Source: an uncultured Acidimicrobiia bacterium (GTDB lineage: Bacteria > Actinomycetota > Acidimicrobiia > Acidimicrobiales > CAIXPF01). From it: DNA of 55,395 nucleotides. Of this stretch, positions 35,450 through 43,606 are shown piece by piece. A model generated the notes under the pieces. It searched no databases. It was not told the DNA's origin and saw only the letters and a program-made list of their open reading frames with translations. Numbering within the stretch: position 1 is the first letter of the stretch; every line of letters starts with the position of its first letter. The DNA lies in the NCBI GenBank assembly GCA_903921205.1, contig CAIXPF010000067.1, forward strand, positions 1-55,395, given 5' to 3'. The position numbers were made by a program, and so were the translations under genes.

Positions 35450-35905
35450 TCAGGCGTAGGCGCGGAAGATGCACTCGGCGACGCAGCTGGGCTTGGTGGC
35501 GCCCTCGACCTCGTAGGTCAGCTCCAGCGTGTACTGGACGCCACCGGCCACGTCCTCGCAGCTCACCAGCTTGGCGCCCATGTGCACCCGGGCACCCACC
35601 GGAACCGGGGACATGAAGCGAACCTTGTTGGCGCCGTAGTTCACGCCCATCGAGATGCCCTTGAGGACCAGCACCTCGCCCATCAGCACCGGGGTGAGCG
35701 ACAGGGTCAGGTACCCGTGGGCGATGGGACCGCCGAATGGACCGGCCTTGGCCCGTTCCACGTCGATGTGGATCCACTGGTGGTCGCCGGTCGCATCGGC
35801 GAAGAGGTTCACCTGCTCCTGGCTGACCGTGTGCCACTCGGAGTACCCGAGGTGCTCCCCAACCTTCGTCTTCAGCTCGTCGAGACCGTTCACAACTGTT
35901 GCCAT
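35450..35905 (-). CDS. MaoC-like (R)-specific enoyl-CoA hydratase
   Basis: A 151-residue hotdog-fold protein. FADATGDHQWIHIDVERA contains the Asp and His of the hydratase-2 active site, followed by GPFGGPIAHGYLTLSL. It would hydrate trans-2-enoyl-CoA to (R)-3-hydroxyacyl-CoA in fatty-acid turnover. It is a homodimeric single-domain form. ATG 35905 has AGGA 8 nt upstream. It stands alone between terminators, and the nearby acyl-CoA genes suggest a lipid-catabolic role. Confidence 0.9.
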   Translation of the reverse strand: MATVVNGLDELKTKVGEHLGYSEWHTVSQEQVNLFADATGDHQWIHIDVERAKAGPFGGPIAHGYLTLSLTPVLMGEVLVLKGISMGVNYGANKVRFMSPVPVGARVHMGAKLVSCEDVAGGVQYTLELTYEVEGATKPSCVAECIFRAYA

Positions 35906-36206
35906 GTGGCACATCCTGCTGCGGCCGGCAGGCCCCGGGAAAACCGACGCGACCGCACCGCCGCTCGACGCCGCCGACTCCCCCCGGCAGGGGATGACCG
36001 TGTCCCCACGATGGGGGAACCGGCCGGGATCCATCGGTGAGGTCTCGGCAGGGTCCGCGTCAGGGACGATCGTCCTACCTAAGCTTGCTGATGCGCGGAG
36101 TGCACGTGGACGAGTCGCGGACCGACGACGGCCGGCACCCGAGCCCCTGCATGGCGCGTTCCACGACGGACCGACGGACCACGCCCTCGGGCAAGGGGTA
36201 GCGCAG
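35906..36206. other. Divergent intergenic region without a gene
   Basis: About 300 bp between the MaoC-like start and the envelope operon start. Both promoters should lie here, but only weak -10-like boxes are seen (for example TAAGCT near 36080). No ORF with good coding signs and no clear RNA fold were found. Confidence 0.5.
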
Positions 36207-37091
36207 ATGGTGGTGATCAAGTACGCACTGGCGGGCCTGTTGCTCGTGGCCGGCCTGGTCGCGTACTCCCGCCGCGAGGCAATCGTCGAGGCCTACACGT
36301 GGAACCCCACGATCGAACGCCCCGTGATCCACTCCTTCGACCCGAAAGCCGTCGCCGACGCCGTCCGCGAGGACGCGCCCCAGGCCGGCCTACGGGTCGC
36401 GGTCGCCCCGGACACCCGGGCGGCGAGTCTTCCGCAGCTGGCACCGGCGACGACGACACCGGCGCCCGTCGTCGGTGGTAACGCCCGGCTCGACGGTGTG
36501 GTCCTCGGTCCCGACGGCGCCCCGCTGTCCGGCGCCACCGTCCGGCTCGAACGCCTCGTCGAGGACCGCACCGCTGCCCTCGACGTGGTGACCGACGCCA
36601 ACGGCGCCTTCAACGCGTCGGCACTCGCCGGCGGGCGATACCGGGTGCGGGCCTGGCGGGCGCCGACCTACACCCAGCAGTCCTCCGAGGTGTTGTTCCT
36701 CACCGACGGCGAGCGGCGCTCGCTGGTGCTGCCGACGGATGCACCGAAACGGCTCGACCTGTGGGTCCAGGCCACACCCTCCCGGGTCGCCGTCGGTCAG
36801 ACCGCGATACTCGAGGTGAAAGCGCTGGTCGACGTGATCGACGCCAACGGCCAGATCGTCAAGGCGGGATGGCCCAACGAGCTGGTCACCGCCAACGGGT
36901 CAGGCGTGCTCGGCGGCCAGGGCGGCCAGGCGCTGAGCAACGGGGCCGGGATCGTGGCCTTCGCCTTCCGCTGCTCGCAGCCGGGCACCGGCAGCTTCTC
37001 GGTCACCGCGGCGGTCGCCGCAGAGACCGTGGCGGTCACGTGCACCACGGCGTCCGCCACCACCGGCGCTACGACGGTCGGGGGTCGCTGA
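36207..37091 (+). CDS. Membrane-anchored protein with carboxypeptidase-regulatory-like domain
   Basis: A 294-residue protein. A single N-terminal membrane helix (YALAGLLLVAGLVAY) anchors an extracytoplasmic chain. Residues ~92-180 form a beta-sandwich of the carboxypeptidase-regulatory/CNA-B-like type (GVVLGPDGAPLSGATVRLER through GGRYRVRAWRAP). A second Ig-like part follows (~190-285, with FAFRCSQPGTGSFSVTAAV), ending in a Thr-rich tail. ATG 36207 has AAGGGG 8 nt upstream. One base separates its stop from the penicillin-binding protein start, so it is probably a partner or scaffold in cell-wall synthesis. Confidence 0.7.
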   Translation: MVVIKYALAGLLLVAGLVAYSRREAIVEAYTWNPTIERPVIHSFDPKAVADAVREDAPQAGLRVAVAPDTRAASLPQLAPATTTPAPVVGGNARLDGVVLGPDGAPLSGATVRLERLVEDRTAALDVVTDANGAFNASALAGGRYRVRAWRAPTYTQQSSEVLFLTDGERRSLVLPTDAPKRLDLWVQATPSRVAVGQTAILEVKALVDVIDANGQIVKAGWPNELVTANGSGVLGGQGGQALSNGAGIVAFAFRCSQPGTGSFSVTAAVAAETVAVTCTTASATTGATTVGGR

Positions 37092-37092
37092 C

Positions 37093-39204
37093 ATGCGGCG
37101 CAGCGTCAGCAGCAAGGTCCAGCCGGGCCGGCGACCGGCGCGGGCCTGGCGGATCGCCCGCGGCGGCACGAAGACGTTGACGGTGTCGATGATCTGTGTC
37201 GTCCTGCTGGTGCCGTTGTGCGCCGGCGTGGCCGTGGGCACCCTGCTGTTCGTCCGGCTCCCGGGCAGCCTTCCCGAGCGCAAGCCGGTGTTCGAGGCCC
37301 GTCCGAGCACCGTCTACGACGCCGCCGGCAACGCGCTGGGGACCTTCAGCGACTTCGACCTCACCGTGCCGATGACCTCCCAGGACGTTCCTGACGTGCT
37401 CAAGAAGGCCGTGGTCGCCGCCGAGGACCAGCGCTTCTACCAGCACCGTGGTGTCGACCCGCAGGGCGTGGCCCGCGCCGCATGGGTGAGCTACCAGGGG
37501 GGCGCCATCCTCCAGGGCGGCTCGACCATCACCCAGCAGTACATCAAGAACGCCTACCTCACCTTCGACGTGCGCATCTCGCGCAAGCTGCGCGAAGCGT
37601 TGCTGGCCACGCAGCTCGAACGGCAGATGAGCAAGGACCAGATCCTGTTCAACTATCTCAACACCATCTACTTCGGCTCCGGGGCCTACGGCGCGGCCGC
37701 CGCCGCACAGCGGTACTTCGGCAAGCCGGTGAGCCAGCTCAGCCTGTCCGAGGCGGCGACACTGGCCGGGGTGATCCCGGCCCCGACGGTGTGGTCGCCA
37801 CGGGCCAACCTCACCGACGCCGAGCAACGCCGCCGCATCGTGCTCGACACCATGGCCACGGTCGGCTTCATCACGCCGGCCGAGGCCGAGCAGGCCAAGG
37901 AACAGGTGCTGTGGCTGGCCACCGACGGACCTGCCCCGGGTCCGGCAACCGTGGTGGTCCCGCTGCCCGACAACGCCGTGTCCAACCCGTACTTCGTGGA
38001 CTGGGTCCAGGAGGAGCTGTTGGGCAGGTATGGCGCCGAGCTGGTCTACCGCGGCGGGCTGCGGATCGAGACCAGCCTGGACCCGTCGCTGCAACAGCTC
38101 GCCGAGGCGGCGGTGGCCGAGCGGCTCAGCGGGTTCGATCCGTCGGTGGAGATGGCCATGGCGGTGGTGGAGCCCCGGACCGGCCACGTCCGGGCCATGG
38201 TGGGCGGGCGCGACTACGCCATCAGCCAGGTGAACCTGGCCACCGGCGGCTCGCTGGGCATGCAGCCGGGGTCCTCGTTCAAGCCGTTCACCCTCGCCGC
38301 GGCGTTCGAGCACGGGTTCCGGCCCGACAGCGTGGTACCCGCTCCGGCGTTGTACCAGGTTCCCGGCTGCACCGAGGACGAAGGCTGCACGATCAAGAAC
38401 TCGGAGGGTTCGGGCTACGGATCGGCCAGCCTGCGCACCGCCACCGCCAGCTCGATCAACACCGCCTACGCCAACCTGGCTCAGAGCGTGGGCATCCCCA
38501 CGGTCGCCGAGATGGCCAGCCGGCTCGGGGTCGGCGCCATCGACCCCAAGGGCGACTACGGGCTCAGCCTGACCTTGGGCGCCTACGAGGTCTCGCCGCT
38601 CGACATGGCCGGGGCGTACAGCACCTTCGCCAACCAGGGCGTGCGCCAACAGCCCACCGGCATCGTCCGGGTCGTCGACAAGACCGGCCGCCTGCTTGAG
38701 GACAACACGGCCAGGCCGGGCACCCGGGTGCTCAGCTCCGCCGTCGCCACCAATGTCACCGACGTGTTGCGCGGGGTCGTCACCAGCGGCACCGGCCGCA
38801 ACGCCGCGCTCGGCAAGCAGCCGGCGGCGGGCAAGACCGGCACGACCGACAACTACCACGACGCCTGGTTCGTGGGGTACACCCCGCAACTGGCCGCCGC
38901 GGTGTGGATGGGCCATCGCGACGAGGTGAGCAACCTCGGCGGGGTGACGGGGGGCAGCCACCCCGCCCTGGCGTGGAGTTCGTTCATGCGGCGGGCCCTC
39001 GCCGGACAGCCGGTGGCCGAGTTCAGTCCTCCCGGCTCGTTGGTGGTCGTCCCCGACGCCGCAGGCTCCGCCGGCCCGGTCGGCCCGGCCGGCCCGGCCG
39101 GGATGGGCCCCGCCCGGCCCACCGAGGACACCACCATCCGACCGGCCGATGCCGGCGTTCCGATCCAGACCCCCGCCAACTGCGGGGGGCCGTGCCGCCT
39201 GTGA
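37093..39204 (+). CDS. Class A penicillin-binding protein (transglycosylase/transpeptidase)
   Basis: A 703-residue bifunctional peptidoglycan synthase. A cytoplasmic tail and membrane helix (~30-55) precede the GT51 domain: EDQRFYQHRGVD with the catalytic Glu (~113), GGSTITQQYIKN, and LNTIYFGSGAYG. The transpeptidase domain has SSFK at 394-397, SIN at 454-456 and KTGTT from 581. The tail after ~660 is Pro/Gly-rich with two Cys near the end. It is the middle of a three-gene envelope cluster with an Ig-like protein and a pseudo-protease. Confidence 0.95.
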   Translation: MRRSVSSKVQPGRRPARAWRIARGGTKTLTVSMICVVLLVPLCAGVAVGTLLFVRLPGSLPERKPVFEARPSTVYDAAGNALGTFSDFDLTVPMTSQDVPDVLKKAVVAAEDQRFYQHRGVDPQGVARAAWVSYQGGAILQGGSTITQQYIKNAYLTFDVRISRKLREALLATQLERQMSKDQILFNYLNTIYFGSGAYGAAAAAQRYFGKPVSQLSLSEAATLAGVIPAPTVWSPRANLTDAEQRRRIVLDTMATVGFITPAEAEQAKEQVLWLATDGPAPGPATVVVPLPDNAVSNPYFVDWVQEELLGRYGAELVYRGGLRIETSLDPSLQQLAEAAVAERLSGFDPSVEMAMAVVEPRTGHVRAMVGGRDYAISQVNLATGGSLGMQPGSSFKPFTLAAAFEHGFRPDSVVPAPALYQVPGCTEDEGCTIKNSEGSGYGSASLRTATASSINTAYANLAQSVGIPTVAEMASRLGVGAIDPKGDYGLSLTLGAYEVSPLDMAGAYSTFANQGVRQQPTGIVRVVDKTGRLLEDNTARPGTRVLSSAVATNVTDVLRGVVTSGTGRNAALGKQPAAGKTGTTDNYHDAWFVGYTPQLAAAVWMGHRDEVSNLGGVTGGSHPALAWSSFMRRALAGQPVAEFSPPGSLVVVPDAAGSAGPVGPAGPAGMGPARPTEDTTIRPADAGVPIQTPANCGGPCRL

Positions 39205-39264
39205 ACACCTCCGCCTCGCCCGCCCGGACCCTCCGGCTCCACCTCCGAACCTGACAGGACCACC

Positions 39265-40533
39265 ATGAGCCCGTCCCGAGAGCACCCTGCAGCCGACCCG
39301 ACCCCCACCGACCCCGCGACCGGCGGTGAGATCAGCGCCGACGAACTACTGACCTGGTTCGAGGCCCCGTCGAGCCGGGAAGGGGAACCGGCCGACGTCA
39401 CCGCCGCTCGCACCGCCACCCGCCACCGGCTCCTGGGCGGCGCCACACCGCTTCCTGCCGTGCTGCAACCGCCCGGCGTGCGTGGACGGCTGGCCCAGCA
39501 CCGCTACGGCGTCGCACCCTTCGTGCAGCCCTCGGCCCGGCGCAGTCGCCGCAAGCGCCGCCGCGACTACCGCCAGCTCGGCTTCGTGGAGCTCACGCCC
39601 GAGCCGTTGCGGCTCCGGCACCGGATCCTGCCACGCACCGTCCTGGGCACCTCCCTGCTGCTCGCCGCCCTCGGTGTCGGCGCGGCCTTCTCCGGCGCGG
39701 CCTTCTACGCCTACTACGACTGGCGGGCCAGCGAGTCCGAGGCACAGAGCCTGGCCTTCGCCCAAGGATTCGAACAGACCTTCACCGGCGCCCAGGAGCA
39801 ACTGCAGCGCACGCGTGACGATGCGATCGGCGAGGTCAACGCCAGCCTCGAACCACTTCGGGTGTGGGCCGAGGACGCGAACGCCGTGACCGAGCTGCCC
39901 GCCAAGGTCGGTGGCGGCGTGTTCCTGGTCCGAACCCTCGACACCGCCGGGAAGGCGTCGGTGGGCTCGGCCTTCGTCGTCTCCTCGAGTGCCACCGAGT
40001 CCCTGCTGCTGACCAGCTACCAGGTCGTCGCGGCGCTCGCCGCGAAGCCGGGACCGGCCCTGACCGTGGAGAAGGGGAAGGACAGCTTCAGTGCCGAACT
40101 GTGGGCGTGGGACCCCGAGCGGGATCTGGCGCTGTTGAAGACCACCCGGGTCGGACTCCCGCAGCTCGACTGGGCACCCGAGGACGCCCGGGCCCGCACC
40201 GCCGGCAAGCGGGTCTACGCGGTCAGTGGATTCGGCGGGCAGGGCGCCACCGCGTCCCCGGGGCTGGCCATCGACGCCAGCGCGGCGGGCATTCGCCACG
40301 ACACCCCGCTCGGCCCGGAGTTCCGGGGGGCGCCGCTCACCAACGCAGCCGGACAGGTCCTCGGCGTGGTCAGCTCGGCGTACTCCCCCACCGGGGTCGA
40401 TCCCGGTGCGCTCACGTTCGCCCCGTTCATCACCGCCGCCTGCGACAAGCTGCTGCGCTGCCCCGCCTCGTTCACGGCAACCACGGCACCACCGGTCGCA
40501 CCGGCAGGCAAGCCCACGCCGAGCACCCGCTGA
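39265..40533 (+). CDS. Membrane-anchored trypsin-fold pseudo-protease (HtrA-like)
   Basis: A 422-residue protein. A ~125-residue basic cytoplasmic part (RRSRRKRRRDYR) precedes one membrane helix (~130-150) and a chymotrypsin/HtrA-like domain (~205-400). The fold markers are clear (GSAFVVSSSATESLLLTSYQ, ERDLALLKT, GAPLTNAAGQVLGVVSSAY). The catalytic His is Gln253, the Ser is Arg354 (FRGAPL in place of NSGGPL), and only Asp287 remains. It cannot be a standard serine protease. It follows the penicillin-binding protein by 60 bp on the same strand, so a regulatory or peptide-binding role in wall synthesis is plausible. There is no PDZ domain. Confidence 0.8.
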   Translation: MSPSREHPAADPTPTDPATGGEISADELLTWFEAPSSREGEPADVTAARTATRHRLLGGATPLPAVLQPPGVRGRLAQHRYGVAPFVQPSARRSRRKRRRDYRQLGFVELTPEPLRLRHRILPRTVLGTSLLLAALGVGAAFSGAAFYAYYDWRASESEAQSLAFAQGFEQTFTGAQEQLQRTRDDAIGEVNASLEPLRVWAEDANAVTELPAKVGGGVFLVRTLDTAGKASVGSAFVVSSSATESLLLTSYQVVAALAAKPGPALTVEKGKDSFSAELWAWDPERDLALLKTTRVGLPQLDWAPEDARARTAGKRVYAVSGFGGQGATASPGLAIDASAAGIRHDTPLGPEFRGAPLTNAAGQVLGVVSSAYSPTGVDPGALTFAPFITAACDKLLRCPASFTATTAPPVAPAGKPTPSTR

Positions 40534-40646
40534 TCGGCACCGGTCCCCCGGCCGGGTCAGCTCACCCCCGAACCTGCGATCGCGGCGCGCATTGTGACGA
40601 TCACGTGAACAGATGTCGGGTCCGGTGACAACTTCGTGCCATCCCC

Positions 40647-40674
40647 TTGCCAGCGTCGCCGGACGGGGTACAAA
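40647..40674 (+). promoter_or_regulatory. Sigma-70-like promoter of a leader RNA
   Basis: TTGCCA (40647-40652), a 16-nt spacer and TACAAA (40669-40674). Transcription would begin near 40681, just before the structured leader and 130 nt before the 45-codon gene. Confidence 0.6.
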
Positions 40675-40687
40675 CGCGAGTGAGCCA

Positions 40688-40783
40688 CCGACGACCCGAG
40701 AGGGACAAGTGGCCTATCAGGCCGAACCCGTTCCTGCCGATGTAGGCGAGGGAGAGGTCGTCTCGACGGCACCGGGTCGTCGG
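40688..40783 (+). ncRNA. Candidate structured RNA leader (multi-hairpin junction)
   Basis: CCGACGACCCG (40688-40698) is the exact complement of CGGGTCGTCGG (40773-40783), an 11-bp helix closing 74 nt. Inside are at least three local hairpins: GGCC-TATCA-GGCC, CCTGCC-GATGTA-GGC(G)AGG and GTCG-TCT-CGAC. The unit lies between a good promoter and a strong ribosome site (AAAGGAG) with a start codon at 40810, the layout of a riboswitch or attenuator. The sequence blocks match no riboswitch class I know. Folding is by eye only. Confidence 0.5.
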
Positions 40784-40809
40784 GGCAATGCGAACAGAAA
40801 GGAGCAAGC

Positions 40810-40947
40810 GTGAAGAAGACAACGGCGTCCGATCTCACGCTCATCACCGGCATGGGCCGGGTCCCGTTGACACGGACCCAGGTTCAGTCCTGGCAGCGGC
40901 GTACCGCAGCCGAGACGCGAGCAGCGGGAGGCGGCGTCAGCCGCTGA
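40810..40947 (+). CDS. 45-residue protein behind the structured leader
   Basis: GTG 40810 has an excellent AAAGGAG 5 nt upstream. The product, MKKTTASDLTLITGMGRVPL followed by TRTQVQSWQRRTAAETRA and a short Gly-rich end, is small, basic and soluble, with no membrane segment or Cys. It is too short for family recognition. Support comes from the ribosome site, the promoter at 40647 and the leader structure. It may be a regulatory leader peptide or a small effector. The next gene (selD) is on the opposite strand and convergent. Confidence 0.5.
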   Translation: MKKTTASDLTLITGMGRVPLTRTQVQSWQRRTAAETRAAGGGVSR

Positions 40948-41024
40948 CACCCGACGTTCATCCGGAGATCCTGAGCTGCGCCGCCGGGCCCGCCCGGCGG
41001 CGTTTGCCGTTACCGGCGGCCCGC

Positions 41025-42098
41025 TCAGACCAGCTCGATCGTGCCCGGGTCGAGATCGGACCGCAGCTCGCCGACGCGAGCCGCCGGATGTCCGGCGGCC
41101 CGCAGCTGCGCCACTGCGTGCTCGGCCGCCTCGGCCGGGCAGGAGAACAGCAGCCCGCCGGAGGTCTGCGGGTCGGCGACGAGCGGCTCCCAGAGCATCC
41201 GGGCGGCGTCGGAGGTCCAGCGCAGGCTCCCCGCCACGTCGGCGAGGTTCCGACCGGTGCCGCCGGGCACGAACCCGTCGTCGATGAGGCCCCGGACCCC
41301 GTCGAGCACCGGCAGCGCATCGAGGTCGATGCGGGCCCCGAGCCCCGAGCCGAGGGCGACCTTGCGCAGATGGCCGACCAGGCCGAACCCGGTGATGTCG
41401 GTCGCCGCGGTCGCACCGGCGCTGCGTGCCGCCTCCGCGGCCTCGTCGTTGAGCCGGGTCATCCCGGCGACCGCTGCGGCGTAGGTGGCCGCCAGCCGGC
41501 CTCCGGGCTGCACCGCCGCCGGGTCGAGCCGTTTGGTCGCGGTGGCGACGACACCCGTGCCGAGCGCCTTGGTCAGCACCAGCGCCTGGCCCGCACGGCC
41601 GCCGGTGTTGGCCAGCAGATCGGCCTCGTCGACCTCGCCGATCACGGCCTGGCCGTACAGCGGTTCCTCGCCGTCGACGGTGTGGCCGCCGACCACCAGC
41701 CAGCCTCCGGCCGTGGCGGTCTCCTCACCACCGGCCAGCACCTCGCCGAGCAGGTCGAGCGGGAGGCGCCCCTGCGGCCACGCCACGACGTTCAACGCGA
41801 ACAGCGGCCGGCCACCCATGGCGTACACGTCGCTGGCGGCGTTGGCGGCCGCGATCGCTCCCCAGGTCCGAGCGTCGTCGACCAGCGGGGTGAAGAAGTC
41901 GACCGTGGCGATAAGGGCGCGACCCCCCGGACGACGCCACACCGCGGCGTCATCGGCGGTATCCGTCCCGACGAGCAGGTCGGGATGGCTCGGGGTTCGC
42001 AAATGGCGCAGCACCTGCGCCAGGTCGGCCGGGCCGAGCTTGCAGGCTCAACCGGCGCCGTGGCTGAAGGCGGTGAGCCGGATCTGCTCCGTCGTCAC
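41025..42098 (-). CDS. selD: Selenide, water dikinase; selenoprotein with Sec17 (UGA)
   Basis: Makes selenophosphate from selenide and ATP for selenocysteine and selenouridine synthesis. The frame from GTG 42098 reads HGAG-UGA-ACKLGP: the in-frame TGA at 42048-42050 is codon 17, exactly where Escherichia coli SelD has Cys17, and Lys20 is kept. Both sides of the UGA are strongly family-like (TTEQIRLTAFSHGAG before; ADLAQVLRHLR, LLVGTDTADDAAVW and FGLVGHLRKVALGSG after). The full product is 357 residues with Sec. TAACGT lies 8 nt before the GTG, so it is probably leaderless. A hairpin after the UGA fits a SECIS. A conventional caller would start it at 42014 and lose the active site. Confidence 0.92.
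42014..42050 (-). promoter_or_regulatory. Candidate bacterial SECIS hairpin in selD
   Basis: Right after the UGA, CCTGC (42042-42046) can pair with GCAGG (42014-42018), with an inner GGCC/GGCC stem and a G-containing apical loop. Position within ~40 nt of the UGA is as needed for SelB. Confidence 0.55.
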
Positions 42099-42202
42099 GG
42101 CGGCGCACGTTAGCGGCTCCGGACGCGCCGGACGGGCCGGGGTGAACCCAGCCCGTCCGTAGGCGTCACTGCGACCGGACGTCGGAAGCGAACCGGATCC
42201 GA

Positions 42203-42454
42203 TCAGAGCCGGCCGTCGAAGCGGCCGGACACGTCGGTCAGCAACAGCCGCCCCCCGGAGGTGGTCGATGCCACGTAGACCGGTCGGTCACCGACCAGCA
42301 GCTCGACCCGGATGCCCTTGGCCACGACAGCGAAGGAACTTCCGAGATCGGCCTCGATGGCCGCACGGCTCTGTTCGATGAGGCCCAGCAGCCGGTCGCG
42401 TGACCGGCGCTGGAACTCCTCGATGTCGAGATCGACGTACTCTTCGATGCCCAT
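42203..42454 (-). CDS. Small protein of unknown function
   Basis: An 83-residue protein, MGIEEYVDLDIEEFQRRSRD leading into an amphipathic helix (LLGLIEQSRAAIEADLGSSF) and then a beta-rich half (VELLVGDRPVYVASTTSGGR). ATG 42454 has GGCGAG upstream only. It lies 74 bp downstream of the MaoC-like gene on the same strand and may be its distal operon gene. No family recognised. Confidence 0.5.
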   Translation of the reverse strand: MGIEEYVDLDIEEFQRRSRDRLLGLIEQSRAAIEADLGSSFAVVAKGIRVELLVGDRPVYVASTTSGGRLLLTDVSGRFDGRL

Positions 42455-42528
42455 CGTCGGCGAGATCCTCTGCACGTGGGACGAGGCGTCGTCCCCCGGC
42501 CCGGACCGGTTGCCCCGTCCCCTGAGGA

Positions 42529-42951
42529 TCAGGGATCGAGACGGGCCGTGGCCGAACCGGTGAGCACCGCTTCGCCGTTCTGGTTGGTCGTCGTGATGGT
42601 CACATCGGCGACCGTGTCGGCGCCCTCGGCCCGGACCGCGGAGACCTCGATCGCCGTGGTCAACGTATCGCCGGGCCACACCTGACGGACGAAGCGGACG
42701 CCGTAGTTGGTCAGACGCCCGTCACCGACGAAGTTGGTGACGGCCTTGCCGGTGAGACCCATGGTCAGCATGCCGTGGGCGAACACCGTGGGGTACCCCG
42801 CCACCTTGGTGGCCCAGATCTCGTCGGTGTGGATCGGGTTGTAGTCGCCCGACGCCCCGGCGTACTGGACGATCTGGGTCCGGGAGAGGTTGTCGACCAC
42901 CTGCTCGCTGTAGGTGTCGCCGACCTTGATCTTGGATGCGCTCAGTGCCAT
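42529..42951 (-). CDS. MaoC/HadB-like hotdog dehydratase subunit
   Basis: A 140-residue hotdog protein. YAGASGDYNPIHTDEIWA holds the catalytic Asp-His pair of the hydratase family, and the lid-like FAHGMLTMGLTGKAVTNF follows. It resembles HadB, the catalytic half of the mycobacterial (3R)-hydroxyacyl dehydratase. It starts 13 bp after the gene for a partner-like hotdog protein, so the two probably form a heterodimer that dehydrates or hydrates acyl thioesters. Confidence 0.88.
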   Translation of the reverse strand: MALSASKIKVGDTYSEQVVDNLSRTQIVQYAGASGDYNPIHTDEIWATKVAGYPTVFAHGMLTMGLTGKAVTNFVGDGRLTNYGVRFVRQVWPGDTLTTAIEVSAVRAEGADTVADVTITTTNQNGEAVLTGSATARLDP

Positions 42952-42964
42952 GTCCGCCGTCCTC

Positions 42965-43465
42965 TCAGCTCTCGATGACCCGCTCGGTGCGCACGCCCAC
43001 GCCGCGGGCAGTGATCACCAGCTCGCCGTTCTGGTCCCGGTACTCCGTGATGGTCTCGGTGAAAACCAGCTTGCCGGAGCGCTTGCCTTCCTTCTCCCAC
43101 GTCGTACCCGGCAGTTCCGTACCGGTCAGTACGTCACCGGGGCGGAGCTGGCGGTGGTAGGTGAAGTGCTGCTCGGCATGCAGGCCACCGGAGGCCGCAC
43201 CGGAACTCTCACCCTCCTTCTTCTCGCGCGTGATGCCGGAGGGCTCCCGGCCGGACCCGAACCACGGCTGGCCGATCTTCGGGCGCAGGAAGTAGTTCGG
43301 ATCGAACTGGGCGCTGGACTGGGCGAACGTGGGCGGGGCGATGATGCCACCCACCTCGGTACCGGCCGCATACTCGGCGTCGCTGTAGATGGGATTGGCA
43401 TCTCCCACCGCACGGGCGAACATCAGGATGTGGCTGGCCTCGACGGGAAAGCGCTCGATGGCCAT
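42965..43465 (-). CDS. HadA-like / FAS1-type dehydratase partner subunit
   Basis: A 166-residue protein of the MaoC N-terminal (FAS1-like dehydratase) type. FARAVGDANPIYSDAEYAAG comes near the start, and GGIIAPPTFAQSSAQFDP follows. A loop rich in Lys/Glu/Ser (~85-100) is followed by HAEQHFTYHRQLRPGDVLTG. The catalytic pair is incomplete in this subunit class, whose job is to shape the long-acyl pocket for the HadB-like partner immediately downstream. ATG 43465. Confidence 0.88.
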   Translation of the reverse strand: MAIERFPVEASHILMFARAVGDANPIYSDAEYAAGTEVGGIIAPPTFAQSSAQFDPNYFLRPKIGQPWFGSGREPSGITREKKEGESSGAASGGLHAEQHFTYHRQLRPGDVLTGTELPGTTWEKEGKRSGKLVFTETITEYRDQNGELVITARGVGVRTERVIES

Positions 43466-43606
43466 GAATCCCCCTTCTCGACGGGTGGTCTGTCGGCTCG
43501 TCGTTCTAGCACCTTCCCCGCCTGTCGGCCGGAAGGTGCCGCGGCCGGAAGCAGCTGCGGCTCGCAGACGCCGCAGCCCGCACCACCGAGCGGGTCGCCG
43601 GGCCTG

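Noticed and set aside
41025-42014. selD as a shorter gene starting at 42014, or a pseudogene with a premature stop
   Set aside because: The TGA replaces exactly one conserved active-site codon and family similarity continues upstream to GTG 42098, so recoding explains it better.
40788-42113. Plus-strand ORF of 441 codons across the 45-codon gene and selD
   Set aside because: It is antisense to selD and lacks any domain. Its ATG lies inside the leader RNA with no ribosome site.
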